Made by a program: the position numbers and the translations under genes. The notes under the pieces are model-generated. The model did not search any database and was not told the DNA's origin. It saw only the letters and a list, made by a program, of their open reading frames with translations. Of a DNA stretch of 64,000 nt, positions 1 to 11,200 are shown piece after piece. The stretch is from Molanna angustata (lineage: Eukaryota > Arthropoda > Insecta > Trichoptera > Molannidae): positions 1,844,221 to 1,908,220 of the forward strand of contig OY754981.1 in NCBI GenBank assembly GCA_963576475.1, read 5' to 3'. Each line of letters begins with the position of its first letter. The first letter of the stretch is position 1.

Positions 1-56
1 AATGTCTCATCTAAAAAAAAGATATTCACAAACCTCTCACAGAAAAAGAATAATTG

Positions 57-300
57 GAAATAGTGGCTACCTTTGAAAATAGCGAAGATGAATATGATAA
101 TTCTTCTGATTTGTAGTAATGATATTAAAATTCAATCGCATCAGACGACGACTTGGAGGAAAACAATCCAGAAAGTTTTGAAAATGCATCACCCCAAGCA
201 ACAGAGAGTCAATCTATAATTATTGAAGAAATACATAAAAAATCTTCAAAATTCAAAATCAAAATTCAGAAAACTTCCCCGTGGTAGTTCAGAAGAATAT
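57..300 (+). pseudogene. acidic N-terminal remnant of the same piggyBac transposase
   Basis: Short broken frames read EIVATFENSEDEYDNSSD and then SDDDLEENNPESFENAS. They are acid-rich like piggyBac transposase N-termini and lie just upstream of the C-terminal piece. Stops separate them and the catalytic middle is missing, so an internal deletion is inferred. Confidence 0.4.
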
Positions 301-601
301 GTTGCTTGCATTGACGGAGTTGATGTTAGCAATGTAGGATGATTTGACAACAAAGTTGTCAGTTTATTATCAACACAAAAACTGGGGAGCTTCCCAAAGA
401 TAAAATTAAAAGATTTGATAGAAAAATCAAACAAAATATTGAGAAGCCGTCCCAAAATTATAAAAGAATATAATGAACATATGGGCGCCGGGCGGAGTGG
501 ATTTGTAGGACAGCCACATCGGGAGGTATCGAACCCAACTAAAAAAATGGTATTTTAGAATATTTACTCACTTGCTAAACGTTACTACAATTAACGCATA
601 G

Positions 602-955
602 TTGCTTTACCGTCGAAAACATATTGAAATAGAAATAGAATCTAAAATGACTTTATGGGAATTCAGATTGGAAATTGCCAAATGTCTATGTCGCATGGGA
701 ATTGTTCGTCCTGATAAAAGAGGAAGACCAAGCAATCTGGATAAAGAAGTAGAAATTAAACGGCATAAGGGTCCTACAGTTCATGTTCCTCCAATGGACA
801 AACGGACTGATCATTTGAGTCATTGGCCACTTTATCAAGAAAATCGGCAAAGATGTAAACTCCCAGGGTGTAAAGGGTTTTCCTTTATTAAATGTAGTAA
901 ATGTGGTGTTCATCTATGTTTAAATAACATTTGTTTTGTTGAATTTCACAAATAA
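602..955 (+). pseudogene. piggyBac-type transposase, C-terminal part
   Basis: An open frame of 117 codons ends in a cysteine-rich tail of the kind that closes piggyBac/PGBD transposases. The segment DHLSHWPLYQENRQRCKLPG is followed by CSKCGVHLC and CFVEFH, which together form the C-terminal CxxC-type zinc module of the family. A basic KRGRPSN stretch precedes it. No DDD catalytic core is seen: upstream sequence (about 141-245) only holds an acidic stretch (SDDDLEENNPESFENAS) like the start of such transposases, in an interrupted frame. The element is therefore a deleted, non-functional relic. The family call is from motif memory and is fairly firm. Confidence 0.72.
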
Positions 956-1414
956 ATGTTAAAAATGTTTTTATTCTATTTTGACCCACTGTACCTTCCC
1001 ATTGGTAAGACGGTTGCATGATGTAGCATATTTGCTACAACTTTATTTTTCCGCCATTTTTCATATTAATTTTTATTATTTTTTTTTAAATTATTTTTTC
1101 ATATATTTACGACATAAAATCAACCTAAAAATAATTATTTTAGAAGAAAATATTAATTCATGCAATAAAGGGTTAATTTGACTGTAATATTTGATAATAT
1201 GGACAATCAGTAACGATTTATCAGACTATTGAGAGCAGCAAATAAAGTTGACGCCAGTGATGACTGATCATGTATGTAAAATGTTATAAAGCAATTCATT
1301 TCCAAAATAACCAATAATGTTTTAGAAGTTTTTGGTTGTTTTGCGCTGAACGAAGTTGTAACAGGTATATTAGGTAAGTTATCGGACGAAAAAACAATTT
1401 ATTATGGAGATTAA

Positions 1415-2529
1415 CGGCCGCTTTCTCCAAGGTCCCTCAAAATCGAACATCAGCTAAGTACCCATTCGAAACTTAAATCCTTAAGTGGCTTACTTAATAA
1501 ATTTGCATTTCACCAACAAATAACAGCCACACTAAGCTAAGGTCAGGATTAGTTTTTGTTATGTTTCCGGTGAACATGAATATGGACTCAAGATAACGTT
1601 ACTTTAAAAAATATGCAAATATGAAATACATAATAAACTATAAAAATATCATTAAAATATTCTAACGTGTGAATTTCACGATTTTTACTCTGTATATAAA
1701 TTAATTATAAAAAAGTACTATTTTGATCTCATGAGTACAGGTAATTGCCGCTGGCGCCAACAGATGGCGCTAGCGGCGCTCGCTGTCAGGGTAGCCTTGT
1801 TTGTACACCAGTTTTTGTTTTTGACACATCATGTACAGACAGTTTATTTAGTATTCACACCAATTTAGTTATTTTATTTTAATATTTGTTACTTTTTTAA
1901 TATACAATACAACAGGCTCATGCCAGCCGCAATTATAACTACAGACAAACCTAACCAATGTATTTTTACCAAACTTTTGTAGGTTTGGTTTAAAAAATCG
2001 GTGTACATCCTAGGATATACTCACTGTCATGGCTGTTTATTCGCTTCGCACTTGTTGATTGTTGAGATTGTTCGACACGGGACGCGCATATTTATCAGAG
2101 TATAATTATGGATAAACCAAGGAAACGTTCTACAAATTTTACCCCCAGTGAAAAAACTAAATTAATTGAATTAGTTTCAAAAAACACGGCAATTACTTCA
2201 AAACAAACGGATGGAGCATGTCTATTCAACGATTTCACGAATCCAGCCATCTTCCAAGATGATAATAAACAAAATATAACTTAAATTTTACAAAAAAAAA
2301 GATAAATTCAATAATAAAACAACTCTGCGATGAAATCGTAACCCAAATATCTATCTTTCAAACGCGTTAAGTGACGCTTATGACGGTTAATCCAATAGAG
2401 ACCGCCACTTAAAATTTTATGCGCTGACGTCGCTAAGCGAGGCTAAGATTGTTTGGTGAAATGCAATTTTGCGCTAAGTGGTTCATAAATGTGATTTTTT
2501 AAGTTAAGGAGCCTTGGGGAAATCGGGCA
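1415..2529. mobile_element. PIF/Harbinger-like DNA transposon, deleted (1115 bp)
   Basis: The two ends are imperfect inverted repeats. The left end (GGCCGCTTTCTCCAAGGTCC) matches the reverse complement of the right end (GCCCGATTTCCCCAAGGCTCC). Further in, both carry TTGGTGAAATGCAA and its complement. A TAA triplet sits on each side (1412-1414 and 2530-2532), as expected for the 3-bp TWA duplication of PIF/Harbinger. The inside holds a Myb-like ORF remnant typical of the second protein of these transposons, but no DDE transposase, so the element would be non-autonomous. Confidence 0.6.
2108..2284 (+). pseudogene. Myb/SANT-like protein fragment inside the Harbinger-like element
   Basis: ATG at 2108 opens 58 codons starting MDKPRKRSTNFTPSEKTKLI and continuing with ELVSKN and SKQTDGA. 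This resembles the start of the Myb_DNA-bind_5-type domain (KR..NFT..EK..LIELV) that Harbinger transposons carry as a separate DNA-binding protein. The match ends after the first helix region, where a stop follows, so it is a truncated copy. Confidence 0.5.
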
Positions 2530-2844
2530 TAAGTAACTTAACCGGAAGGAAATATAACCGACACTATTGGAGACTGAGAAATACCTATCTAAGAATCGTA
2601 AAGAAAAGTGAAAGGTGTCCATTTGACCATATTTGAACGCAGACGGAATTTTTTAAATTCAAGGTATTTCTAAACGAACTCGACAATATTATTATGCAAC
2701 TTCTATACACGCCATATTGTCCGTTAACTATTATTGATGGTTTTGGTGTTGAACAAGGAAATATGATCATTTTAGTTTTTTCTTAATAATTCGAAAGTTT
2801 TGTGGTTACACAATAAAAGTTCAAGTAGCATTGATGGCTTTGAA

Positions 2845-3020
2845 GCATTTTTTATTTTTTTTTATTTATTTATTTAAGATTTGGTACACGGTTAACATAC
2901 AATATACATAAACATAATATCAATTATAAGAATAAATCAACCGTACACACAAAAATCCCACAAGGCATAGCCTGTCTGTGGGTATACCAATTAAAAATAT
3001 TCAAAATTATTTCGTTAGTA
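2845..3020 (-). repeat. non-LTR retrotransposon 3' end (CR1-like), no coding part
   Basis: A TTTATTTATTTATT tract at about 2861-2875 would be the (AAAT)n tail of a minus-strand element. It is followed by sequence resembling CR1-type 3' UTRs, but no reverse transcriptase reading is left. Identification is tentative. Confidence 0.3.
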
Positions 3021-3221
3021 ACATTAGTTATTTATAAAAATAAAATATAGCAAATTGCTTAGGCAGGAAACAAGTGAAAAAATATAAAGTATACAAATTT
3101 TGAATGTAATTTTCTATCGACCTTGATCATATTAAGTTGTCATAGCGAAAAAGTGTGGTCTTAAACTGTTTTTATTTTACAAATTACATATTTGACTGAA
3201 CATAAATATTATGTATATGCC

Positions 3222-3305
3222 TTCGTAACTCAGCCGGTTAGACATCTGATTGCGTGAGCTTGAAATCAAATAGGGACACAGTATCAAAATCTCTTGAGTT
3301 TGTTG
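3222..3305 (+). repeat. degenerate tRNA-derived SINE head
   Basis: GCCTTCGTAACTCAGCCGG followed by TTAGACATCTGATTGC is shaped like a tRNA D-arm and anticodon arm (A box). The B box is degraded (TGAAATCAAAT). It resembles the head of the SINE at 21690-21912. Confidence 0.35.
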
Positions 3306-3349
3306 CCTTTTTATCAATTTGAAAATAAATATATCATTTATCATATTTT

Positions 3350-3935
3350 ATCTTTCCTGAGCTTGGGGTCACTTTGAAATATTTGACAGTTTAAAAAAAT
3401 GAGAAGCACTGATCAAAGTCAATGGGCCCTAAAGGAGTATTAAATTTTGCTAAATTATTAAAATAATCGAATAAGTACTTTGTGTATAAACGATAGAGTA
3501 GAATAAACACGCCGTACATAGTATATATGTAGTACCTACACAGCACACACATACAAATACATTGAGATGAAACTTTCAAAATACAATGTCAGTATGATAC
3601 TAGTTGAAAAAGCGGTTTTCCAAATGTCGGTTTGATTTCTCTAAACATATCAACAAAGTATCGAGCTAAGATACGCGAGATTTGTATGCCAGGTCTATAT
3701 TTTTAACGGTTTTTCCAACTTTGAAGTCAAAAAACACTAACTTAGAGGCTTCGCAGCATGTATGTTCAAACTTTTTGTAACAATTTTTATGAAAATTGAA
3801 TTTAGTGACGACATCGTTTCATACAATTTGTAAGTTGTACAATTTGTACAATGTTGTGTAGTGCATATATGCACTACACAACATCTACGAGGACTTAATA
3901 GTTTGATACTTAATCTCCAAACATACCTACATACA
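3350..3935 (-). repeat. dispersed repeat, inverted relative to other copies
   Basis: Bases 3355-3600 are a diverged reverse-complement copy of 23420-23640. Shared words include the complement of TTGTCAAATATTTCAAAGTGA and GTACGGCGTGTTTATT. Bases 3770-3935 match 16200-16330 in opposite orientation (GACGACATCGTTTCATACAA). It is probably an old non-autonomous transposon; no ORF is visible. Confidence 0.55.
3851..3884. repeat. 34-bp perfect palindrome
   Basis: ATGTTGTGTAGTGCATA is followed immediately by its exact reverse complement, with no spacer. It lies inside the dispersed repeat, and the related copy at 16200-16330 lacks it. Confidence 0.9.
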
Positions 3936-3974
3936 AACTATCATGCTATCAGACTGACCTCCATTCTATTCTAG

Positions 3975-4186
3975 CCGTTCGGTTATAGTGCGGTTATAGC
4001 CGTTCGGTTTCTGTGCGAGCGTCCTAGATTCGATTCCCAGCAGAGGAGAAATTTATTTAAATTCATTTCTCACGCTAATATTGCTTCTCTGGGCTGGAAA
4101 CACTGGTTAGTTGGAAGAATTTCCATACGGCAATAAACTCGCCACTTGCGCAGGGTGCAAGAAAGTGTTTATTATTATTATTATTA
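3975..4186 (+). repeat. tRNA-derived SINE with (TTA)n tail, host of the Dong insertions
   Basis: The head has a B-box-like GATTCGATTCCCAGC. The body runs through CTCACGCTAATATTGCTTCTC and TTGGAAGAATTTCCATACGG, and ends ACTCGCCACTTGCGCAGGGT plus (TTA)6. A full sister copy is at 16848-17062 on the other strand. The (TTA)n tail is exactly where the first Dong-type element abuts. Confidence 0.65.
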
Positions 4187-4283
4187 TATGTAGATTGATC
4201 TCGGTTATGATCCGGTAATTTCCTTCACAACGGAGCGTACTCAAGTTGTGAGGCTATGTGTTTGTGTGTCTGTGTGTAGTTGT

Positions 4284-7200
4284 TTAAAGTGGTACCTGTA
4301 GGAATTTTCTGACTATTGTGCATGTGTTGATAGTTGTAGTTTTTTGTATGTTGGTGATTACGTATGGGGGTAACTTTAGTATGTCTATATTTTTTTGGAG
4401 AGTTTTTGGTATGATGCCTGTAGACGATAATATTATTGGGACTATTGTTACTTTTTCTTGTTTCCACTGTGATTTTATCTGTTCTGCTAAAGGTATGTAT
4501 TTATCTATTTTTTCTAAATGTTTCTTTTGTAGATTTGCTGTATTTGGTATCGATATTTCTATGAGATATGTGTGTTTATGTATTTTGTCGATTAATGTAA
4601 TGTCTGGTCGGTTATGTAGGTTTGTTCTGTCTGTGATTATGTCTCTATTCCAGTATAGTTTGTAGTTATCATTTTCTGTTACAGCTGGGGGTGTGTATTG
4701 ATACCACTTGGGGTGTGTTTCGATAAGTTTATGTTTGTGGGCTAGTTCCAAATATATGTGTTTGCAGATGTTATCGTGTCTTATTGTATATTCCGTCGGT
4801 GCAAGAGTTGAGCAGCCACCTGTTATGTGTTCTATTGTTTATTTTTGTAATTTGCACTTTCTGCATGTGTCGTTTGTTATTGTATTGTCTTTTATAATAT
4901 GTTTCGTGTAGTTTTTTGTTTTTATTATTTTGTCCTGAATAGCTATGATAAATCCTTCTGTTTCTGCGTATAGGTCTGAGTGTTTGAGCCAATTATTACT
5001 AAGGGCTTTATCAATATGTTGTTGTTGTAGATGACTTGGGTGTATTCCATGTAATGTTTTATTTTTCCATGTTTCAATTTTTGCGTCATGTGTTGTTATT
5101 TCTAGATTGCGTTCGTTGTCGTTAAGTGTAAGTGGTGAGTAAGTGTGATCTATGTTTATGATTTCGTTGTGTATTGGGCTATTTCGTTTTGTGTAGAAGT
5201 ATTGCCTTAAGTTATTTATTTGTGTATGGTGTAGATTTTTTATGTCTATGAGTCCTCTTCCTCCTTCCTCTCTTGGCAGTGTGAATCTTTCTATTGCTGA
5301 ATGTTCGTGGTGAATTCTATGTTTTGATGATGTTGTTCTGAGTTTAATGTTGAGATCGTCAAGTTCCGTATTGGTCCATTTAATTATTCCAAATGTATAT
5401 GTTAGTACTGGTATTGCGTATGTGTTTATTGCTTTAGTCATATTTTTTCCATTTAGTTGTGTTTTGAGGAGGATATTTAGTCTTTTAAGGTATTCGTTTT
5501 TGGTGGTTTCTTTTATCTTTTTATCTTTTATGCTTGGGTTCTGGAGAATTCCCAAGTATTTATAAAATTCATATTCGTCCATTGCGCGTATTATTTCATT
5601 CGTATCTTTCAAGGTGCTTCCCGTGTGTTCCTTGGGTTTACCTCTTACTATTGAGCATGTGTTGCATTTATCAATACCGAATTTCATTTTTATGTCATTA
5701 CTAAAGCGTTCAGTTTTATAAATTAGTTGTTTTAGTTCGTCATTATTTTTGCCATATAGTTTTAAATCGTCCATGTATAAAAGGTGGTTGATTTTTATAG
5801 GATTGGTATTTAAGTTGTGTGTTGTGATTTTGTAGCCAAGTTTGCTTTTGCTAAGCATCTTGGAGAGTGGGTTGAGGGAGATACAGAACCATAGTGCGCT
5901 TAGGGAGTCACCTTGAAAGATTCCGGTTTTAATGTTTATTTGTTTTGATTTTATCATTTTGTTGTTTAGTTTTAGGTATATTGTCGTGTTCCAGGTGTTC
6001 ATTATTTGTTTTAAAAATTCTACAAGTTTTATGTCAATTTTGTATATTTCTAGAACTTTTACTAACCATGAGTGGGGGACACTATCAAAGGCTTTTTGGT
6101 AATCTATGTATGCACAGTACATGTTCCTTTTCTTCTTTATCGCCTGATTTGTTATGGTCCGGTCGATGATGATTTGTTCTTTGCATCCTCTGCTTTGCTT
6201 TCTGCATCCTTTTTGTTCTTCTGTTAATATGTTATTTTGTGTTAGGAAAAGATCTATTTTTGTAGTTATAATTGAGGTAAGAATTTTGTATATTGTGGGT
6301 AGACATGTGATTGGACGATATTTAGATGGATTTTTTGTGTCTGTTGATTTAGGTTTGAGATATGTGATACCTTTAGTGAAAAAAGATGGGAGGTTTTGGT
6401 TTTCCGTTACGCATTTGTGTAATAGTTCGGAGAATTTTTCATGTGTTACAGGGAGATATTTGTACCAGTAATTTTGGATATTATCTATGCCTGGTGTCTT
6501 CCAGTTGTGTGTCTTCTTTACAGCAGTTTTGAAGTCAGTTATATTTATTTGTATTGTGGCCATGTTTTGAAATTGGTTATTGTCATTTTCTTCCTCTGTT
6601 ATCCATGTGGCATTTTCGTTGTGTTTTTTGTTTTCAGACCAAATGTTCTCCCAGTATGATTCTATTTCATTTAATTTAGGTGCGTCTGTAATTTCTATAT
6701 TGTTGTTTTTAAGGTTGTTGTAGAAGCTTTTTTGGCTTGTTTGAAAATTGAGATTGTGTGTTTTCCTGTCATAGCATTTTTTGTAGCGTTTTAATCTATG
6801 TGATTGTGCTGATAACTTTTGTGTTAGCGTATCAAGGAGTATAGTTAGGTTGTGTTCATTGTATTTGTCTTTAATCGTTTCAATTTCCCGTAGTTTTCTT
6901 GGATTTTTTAGATTATCTTTAATTTTTTGTGTTACTTTGCCTATTTCATTTCTTAATGAGTTGATTTTGATTTGTATTCTGTGTTGCCATGCTGGTATAG
7001 TGCTTCTGTGTGTTCTATGGGAGTTTTCTGTTTTATTGTTTATATTTTGTTTGTTTAGTGTAATAATGGTGTATGCACTACAGTAAACTAATAGATGTAA
7101 TTTTTCGAGTGTTGTTTCAGTGTTAATCATGTTATGTAGAATTGTGTTGATAATATTGATCATGTTTATGGTTTGTTTGTTGATTTTGAGCTTTGGTAGG

Positions 7201-7973
7201 TGTGGTCTTGTTGTGGGGTCGCTATCTTTATATATTTCGATTGTGTGTTCTAGTGTGTTTGTGATTTGTGTTTTTGTGTCTGGGTTTTGTTCTGTTCTTC
7301 CGTTGGTCTTGTCATTGTTGTTAGGGCTTATTGTTGTATTATTGTTCATATTGGTGGATTCGTTAGTTATGTTTATATTTGGTTGTTCAGTGTTATTTTG
7401 CTGTGGTATTATTGATATTTCCTGTGGATTGTTGTGGTTTATTTGTGTATTTGTTATGTCTTGTGTTAATGTACTTATTCTATTTTGATTACTCATTCTG
7501 ATTGCGTCTTGTTTTATTTGATCAAGTATTGATAGTTGTATTCTTTTGTTGTTTATTATAACTCTTTTCTGGTCCGCCAGTCGCTGTTCTGTGATGTGTG
7601 AGAGTTCTGGATAAATTGTGGTGAATTGTGTATGTAGCTCCTGTCTGTATCCAATTATTTGTGTGTCTCCTTGTGTGATAGTGTAGTAGCAACGCATGAG
7701 GTTTATGTTCATGTCATCTGTCCATTTCATGCGTTGTCGTGGTTTTCCCGCTTTGGTGGTTGTCGGTTGACTTGCCGGCAAAGCACTTTCAGCAGGTCGG
7801 GTGTGTTGGGTTTCGGCTGTTGTTTCTTCGGGTGTCCCGGCATGTGTCCGCCTGTTCGACAGCATGTCATTAGCGGCTCTCATGCTGCTACGCCCAGCGC
7901 TAACTCCGGACGTGCCCTGGCGCTCCCCAGGTAGCGGTGTTTGTCCGAGGCTTGTGTTTTTTGTGTGATCCAT
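4284..7973 (-). pseudogene. Dong-type ORF, interrupted by one nonsense codon
   Basis: The reading frame starts at the ATG at 7973 and runs 1044 codons with Myb-like and reverse transcriptase domains intact (YMDD present). It meets TAA at 4839-4841, where copy 2 has GAA. The same frame then stays open to 4284, so this is a single-base stop and not a frameshift. The break falls between the CxxC and H..C halves of the zinc knuckle, and it removes the whole restriction-like endonuclease. The product would lack target cleavage. Clean sequence on both sides of the stop suggests the mutation is young. Confidence 0.85.
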
Positions 7974-7999
7974 GTATGTGTTGTGTGTTTGTACCCTTT

Positions 8000-8096
8000 A
8001 CCCGTTGGCAAGCTACTCGATGTAGTTGTGTAGCTCCCCGCCCCTCACGTAGTTCTAGATGTTTTTAACTGGACGTGGGTTTGGTTTTTGAGGGGC
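8000..8096 (-). ncRNA. candidate HDV-like self-cleaving ribozyme, Dong copy 1
   Basis: This is the same sequence as the leader of copy 2. GCCCCTC at the very 5' end pairs with GAGGGGC, and an AGCTAC/GTAGCT hairpin follows. The detailed helix assignment is given under the copy at 11939-12035. Confidence 0.55.
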
Positions 8097-8120
8097 TTAT
8101 TATTATTATTATTATTATTA
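8097..8120. repeat. (TTA)8 microsatellite between the two Dong copies
   Basis: Eight TTA units join the 5' end of copy 1 (…GGGGC at 8096) to the 3' end of copy 2 (TATGTAG at 8121), with no other sequence between. Confidence 0.97.
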
Positions 8121-8225
8121 TATGTAGATTGATCTCGGTTATGATCCGGTAATTTCCTTCACAACGGAGCGTACTCAAGTTGTGAGGCTATGTGTTTGTG
8201 TGTCTGTGTGGTTGTGTGTAGTTGT

Positions 8226-11200
8226 TTAAAGTGGTACCTGTAGAAATTTTCTGACTATTGTGCATGTGTTGATAATTGTAGTTTTTTGTATGTTGGTGAT
8301 TACGTATGGGGGTAACTTTAGTATGTCTATATTTTTTTGGAGAGTTTTTGGTATGATGCCTGTAGACGATAATATTATTGGGACTATTGTTACTTTTTCT
8401 TGTTTCCACTGTGATTTTATCTGTTCTGCTAAAGGTATGTATTTATCTATTTTTTCTAAATGTTTCTTTTGTAGATTTGCTGTATTTGGTATCGATATTT
8501 CTATTAGATATGTGTGTTTATGTATTTTGTCGATTAATGTAATGTCTGGTCGGTTATGTAGGTTTGTTCTGTCTGTGATTATGTCTCTATTCCAGTATAG
8601 TTTGTAGTTATCATTTTCTGTTACAGCTGGGGGTGTGTATTGATACCACTTGGGGTGTGTTTCGATAAGTTTATGTTTGTGGGCTAGTTCCAAATATATG
8701 TGTTTGCAGATGTTATCGTGTCTTATTGTATATTCCGTCGGTGCAAGAGTTGAGCAGCCACCTGTTATGTGTTCTATTGTTTCTTTTTGTAATTTGCACT
8801 TTCTGCATGTGTCGTTTGTTATTGTATTGTCTTTTATAATATGTTTCGTGTAGTTTTTTGTTTTTATTATTTTGTCCTGAATAGCTATGATAAATCCTTC
8901 TGTTTCTGCGTATAGGTCTGAGTGTTTGAGCCAATTATTACTAAGGGCTTTATCAATATGTTGTTGTTGTAGATGACTTGGGTGTATTCCATGTAATGTT
9001 TTATTTTTCCATGTTTCAATTTTTGCGTCATGTGTTGTTATTTCTAGATTGCGTTCGTTGTCGTTAAGTGTAAGTGGTGAGTATGTGTGATCTATGTTTA
9101 TGATTTCGTTGTGTATTGGGCTATTTCGTTTTGTGTAGAAGTATTGCCTTAAGTTATTTATTTGTGTATGGTGTAGATTTTTTATGTCTATGAGTCCTCT
9201 TCCTCCTTCCTCTCTTGGCAGTGTGAATCTTTCTATTGCTGAATGTTCGTGGTGAATTCTATGTTTTGATGATGTTGTTCTGAGTTTAATGTTGAGATCG
9301 TCAAGTTCCGTATTGGTCCATTTAATTATTCCAAATGTATATGTTAGTACTGGTATTGCGTATGTGTTTATTGCTTTAGTCATATTTTTTCCATTTAGTT
9401 GTGTTTTGAGGAGGATATTTAGTCTTTTAAGGTATTCGTTTTTGGTGGTTTCTTTTATCTTTTTATCTTTTATGCTTGGGTTCTGGAGAATTCCCAAGTA
9501 TTTATAAAATTCATCTTCGTCCATTGCGCGTATTATTTCATTCGTATCCTTCAAGGTGCTTCCCGTGTGTTCCTTGGGTTTACCTCTTACTATTGAGCAT
9601 GTGTTGCATTTATCAATACCGAATTTCATTTTTATGTCATTACTAAAGCGTTCAGTTTTATAAATTAGTTGTTTTAGTTCGTCATTATTTTTGCCATATA
9701 GTTTTAAATCGTCCATGTATAAAAGGTGGTTGATTTTTATAGGATTGGTATTTAAGTTGTGTGTTGTGATTTTGTAGCCAAGTTTGCTTTTGTTAAGCAT
9801 CTTGGAGAGTGGGTTGAGGGAGATACAGAACCATAGTGCGCTTAGGGAGTCACCTTGAAAGATTCCGGTTTTAATGTTTATTTGTTTTGATTTTATCATT
9901 TTGTTGTTTAGTTTTAGGTATATTGTCGTGTTCCAGGTGTTCATTATTTGTTTTAAAAATTCTACAAGTTTTATGTCAATTTTGTATATTTCTAGAACTT
10001 TTACTAACCATGAGTGGGGGACACTATCAAAGGCTTTTTGGTAATCTATGTATGCACAGTACATGTTCCTTTTCTTCTTTATCGTCTGATTTGTTATGGT
10101 CCGGTCGATGATGATTTGTTCTTTGCATCCTCTGCTTTGCTTTCTGCATCCTTTTTGTTCTTCTGTTAATATGTTATTTTGTGTTAGGAAAAGATCTATT
10201 TTTGTAGTTATAATTGAGGTAAGAATTTTGTATATTGTGGGTAGACATGTGATTGGACGATATTTAGATGGATTTTTTGTGTCTGTTGATTTAGGTTTGA
10301 GATATGTGATACCTTTAGTGAAAAAAGATGGGAGGTTTTGGTTTTCCGTTACGCATTTGTGTAATAGTTCGGAGAATTTTTCATGTGTTACAGGGAGATA
10401 TTTGTACCAGTAATTTTGGATATTATCTATGCCTGGTGTCTTCCAGTTGTGTGTCTTCTTTACAGCAGTTTTGAAGTCAGTTATATTTATTTGTATTGTG
10501 GCCATGTTTTGAAATTGGTTATTGTCATTTTCTTCCTCTGTTATCCATGTGGCATTTTCGTTGTGTTTTTTGTTTTCAGACCAAATGTTCTCCCAGTATG
10601 ATTCTATTTCATTTAATTTAGGTGCGTCTGTAATTTCTATATTGTTGTTTTTAAGGTTGTTGTAGAAGCTTTTTTGGCTTGTTTGAAAATTGAGATTGTG
10701 TGTTTTCCTGTCATAGCATTTTTTGTAGCGTTTTAATCTATGTGATTGTGCTGATAACTTTTGTGTTAGCGTATCAAGGAGTATAGTTAGGTTGTGTTCA
10801 TTGTATTTGTCTTTAATCGTTTCAATTTCCCGTAGTTTTCTTGGATTTTTTAGATTATCTTTAATTTTTTGTGTTACTTTGCCTATTTCATTTCTTAATG
10901 AGTTGATTTTGATTTGTATTCTGTGTTGCCATGCTGGTATAGTGCTTCTGTGTGTTCTATGGGAGTTTTCTGTTTTATTGTTTATATTTTGTTTGTTTAG
11001 TGTAATAACGGTGTATGCACTACAGTAAACTAATAGATGTAATTTTTCGAGTGTTGTTTCAGTGTTAATCATGTTATGTAGAATTGTGTTGATAATATTG
11101 ATCATGTTAATGGTTTGTTTGTTGATTTTGAGCTTTGGTAGGTGTGGTCTTGTTGTGGGGTCGCTATCTTTATATATTTCGATTGTGTGTTCTAGTGTGT

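Larger units (their letters stand above)
4187..8096 (-). mobile_element. R4/Dong-type non-LTR retrotransposon, copy 1 (3910 bp)
   Basis: This minus-strand element is bounded by (TTA)6 on its 3' side and (TTA)8 on its 5' side. Insertion into TAA repeats is the known habit of Bombyx Dong. It keeps a 5' ribozyme-like leader, one long ORF and a short 3' UTR with no poly(A). It is almost identical to copy 2. Relative to copy 2 it lacks 8 bp in the GT-rich 3' UTR, has one extra codon near residue 167 and carries a nonsense codon. It appears full length but broken. Confidence 0.85.

Noticed and set aside
3840..3885. Rho-independent-type terminator
   Set aside because: Eukaryotic context, no oligo-T after the palindrome.
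4318..7934. Many + strand open frames of 60-122 codons across the Dong copies
   Set aside because: They are antisense shadows of the long minus-strand ORF and repeat identically in both copies; Phe/Val/Cys-rich content reflects the complement of Asn/Thr/Lys codons.
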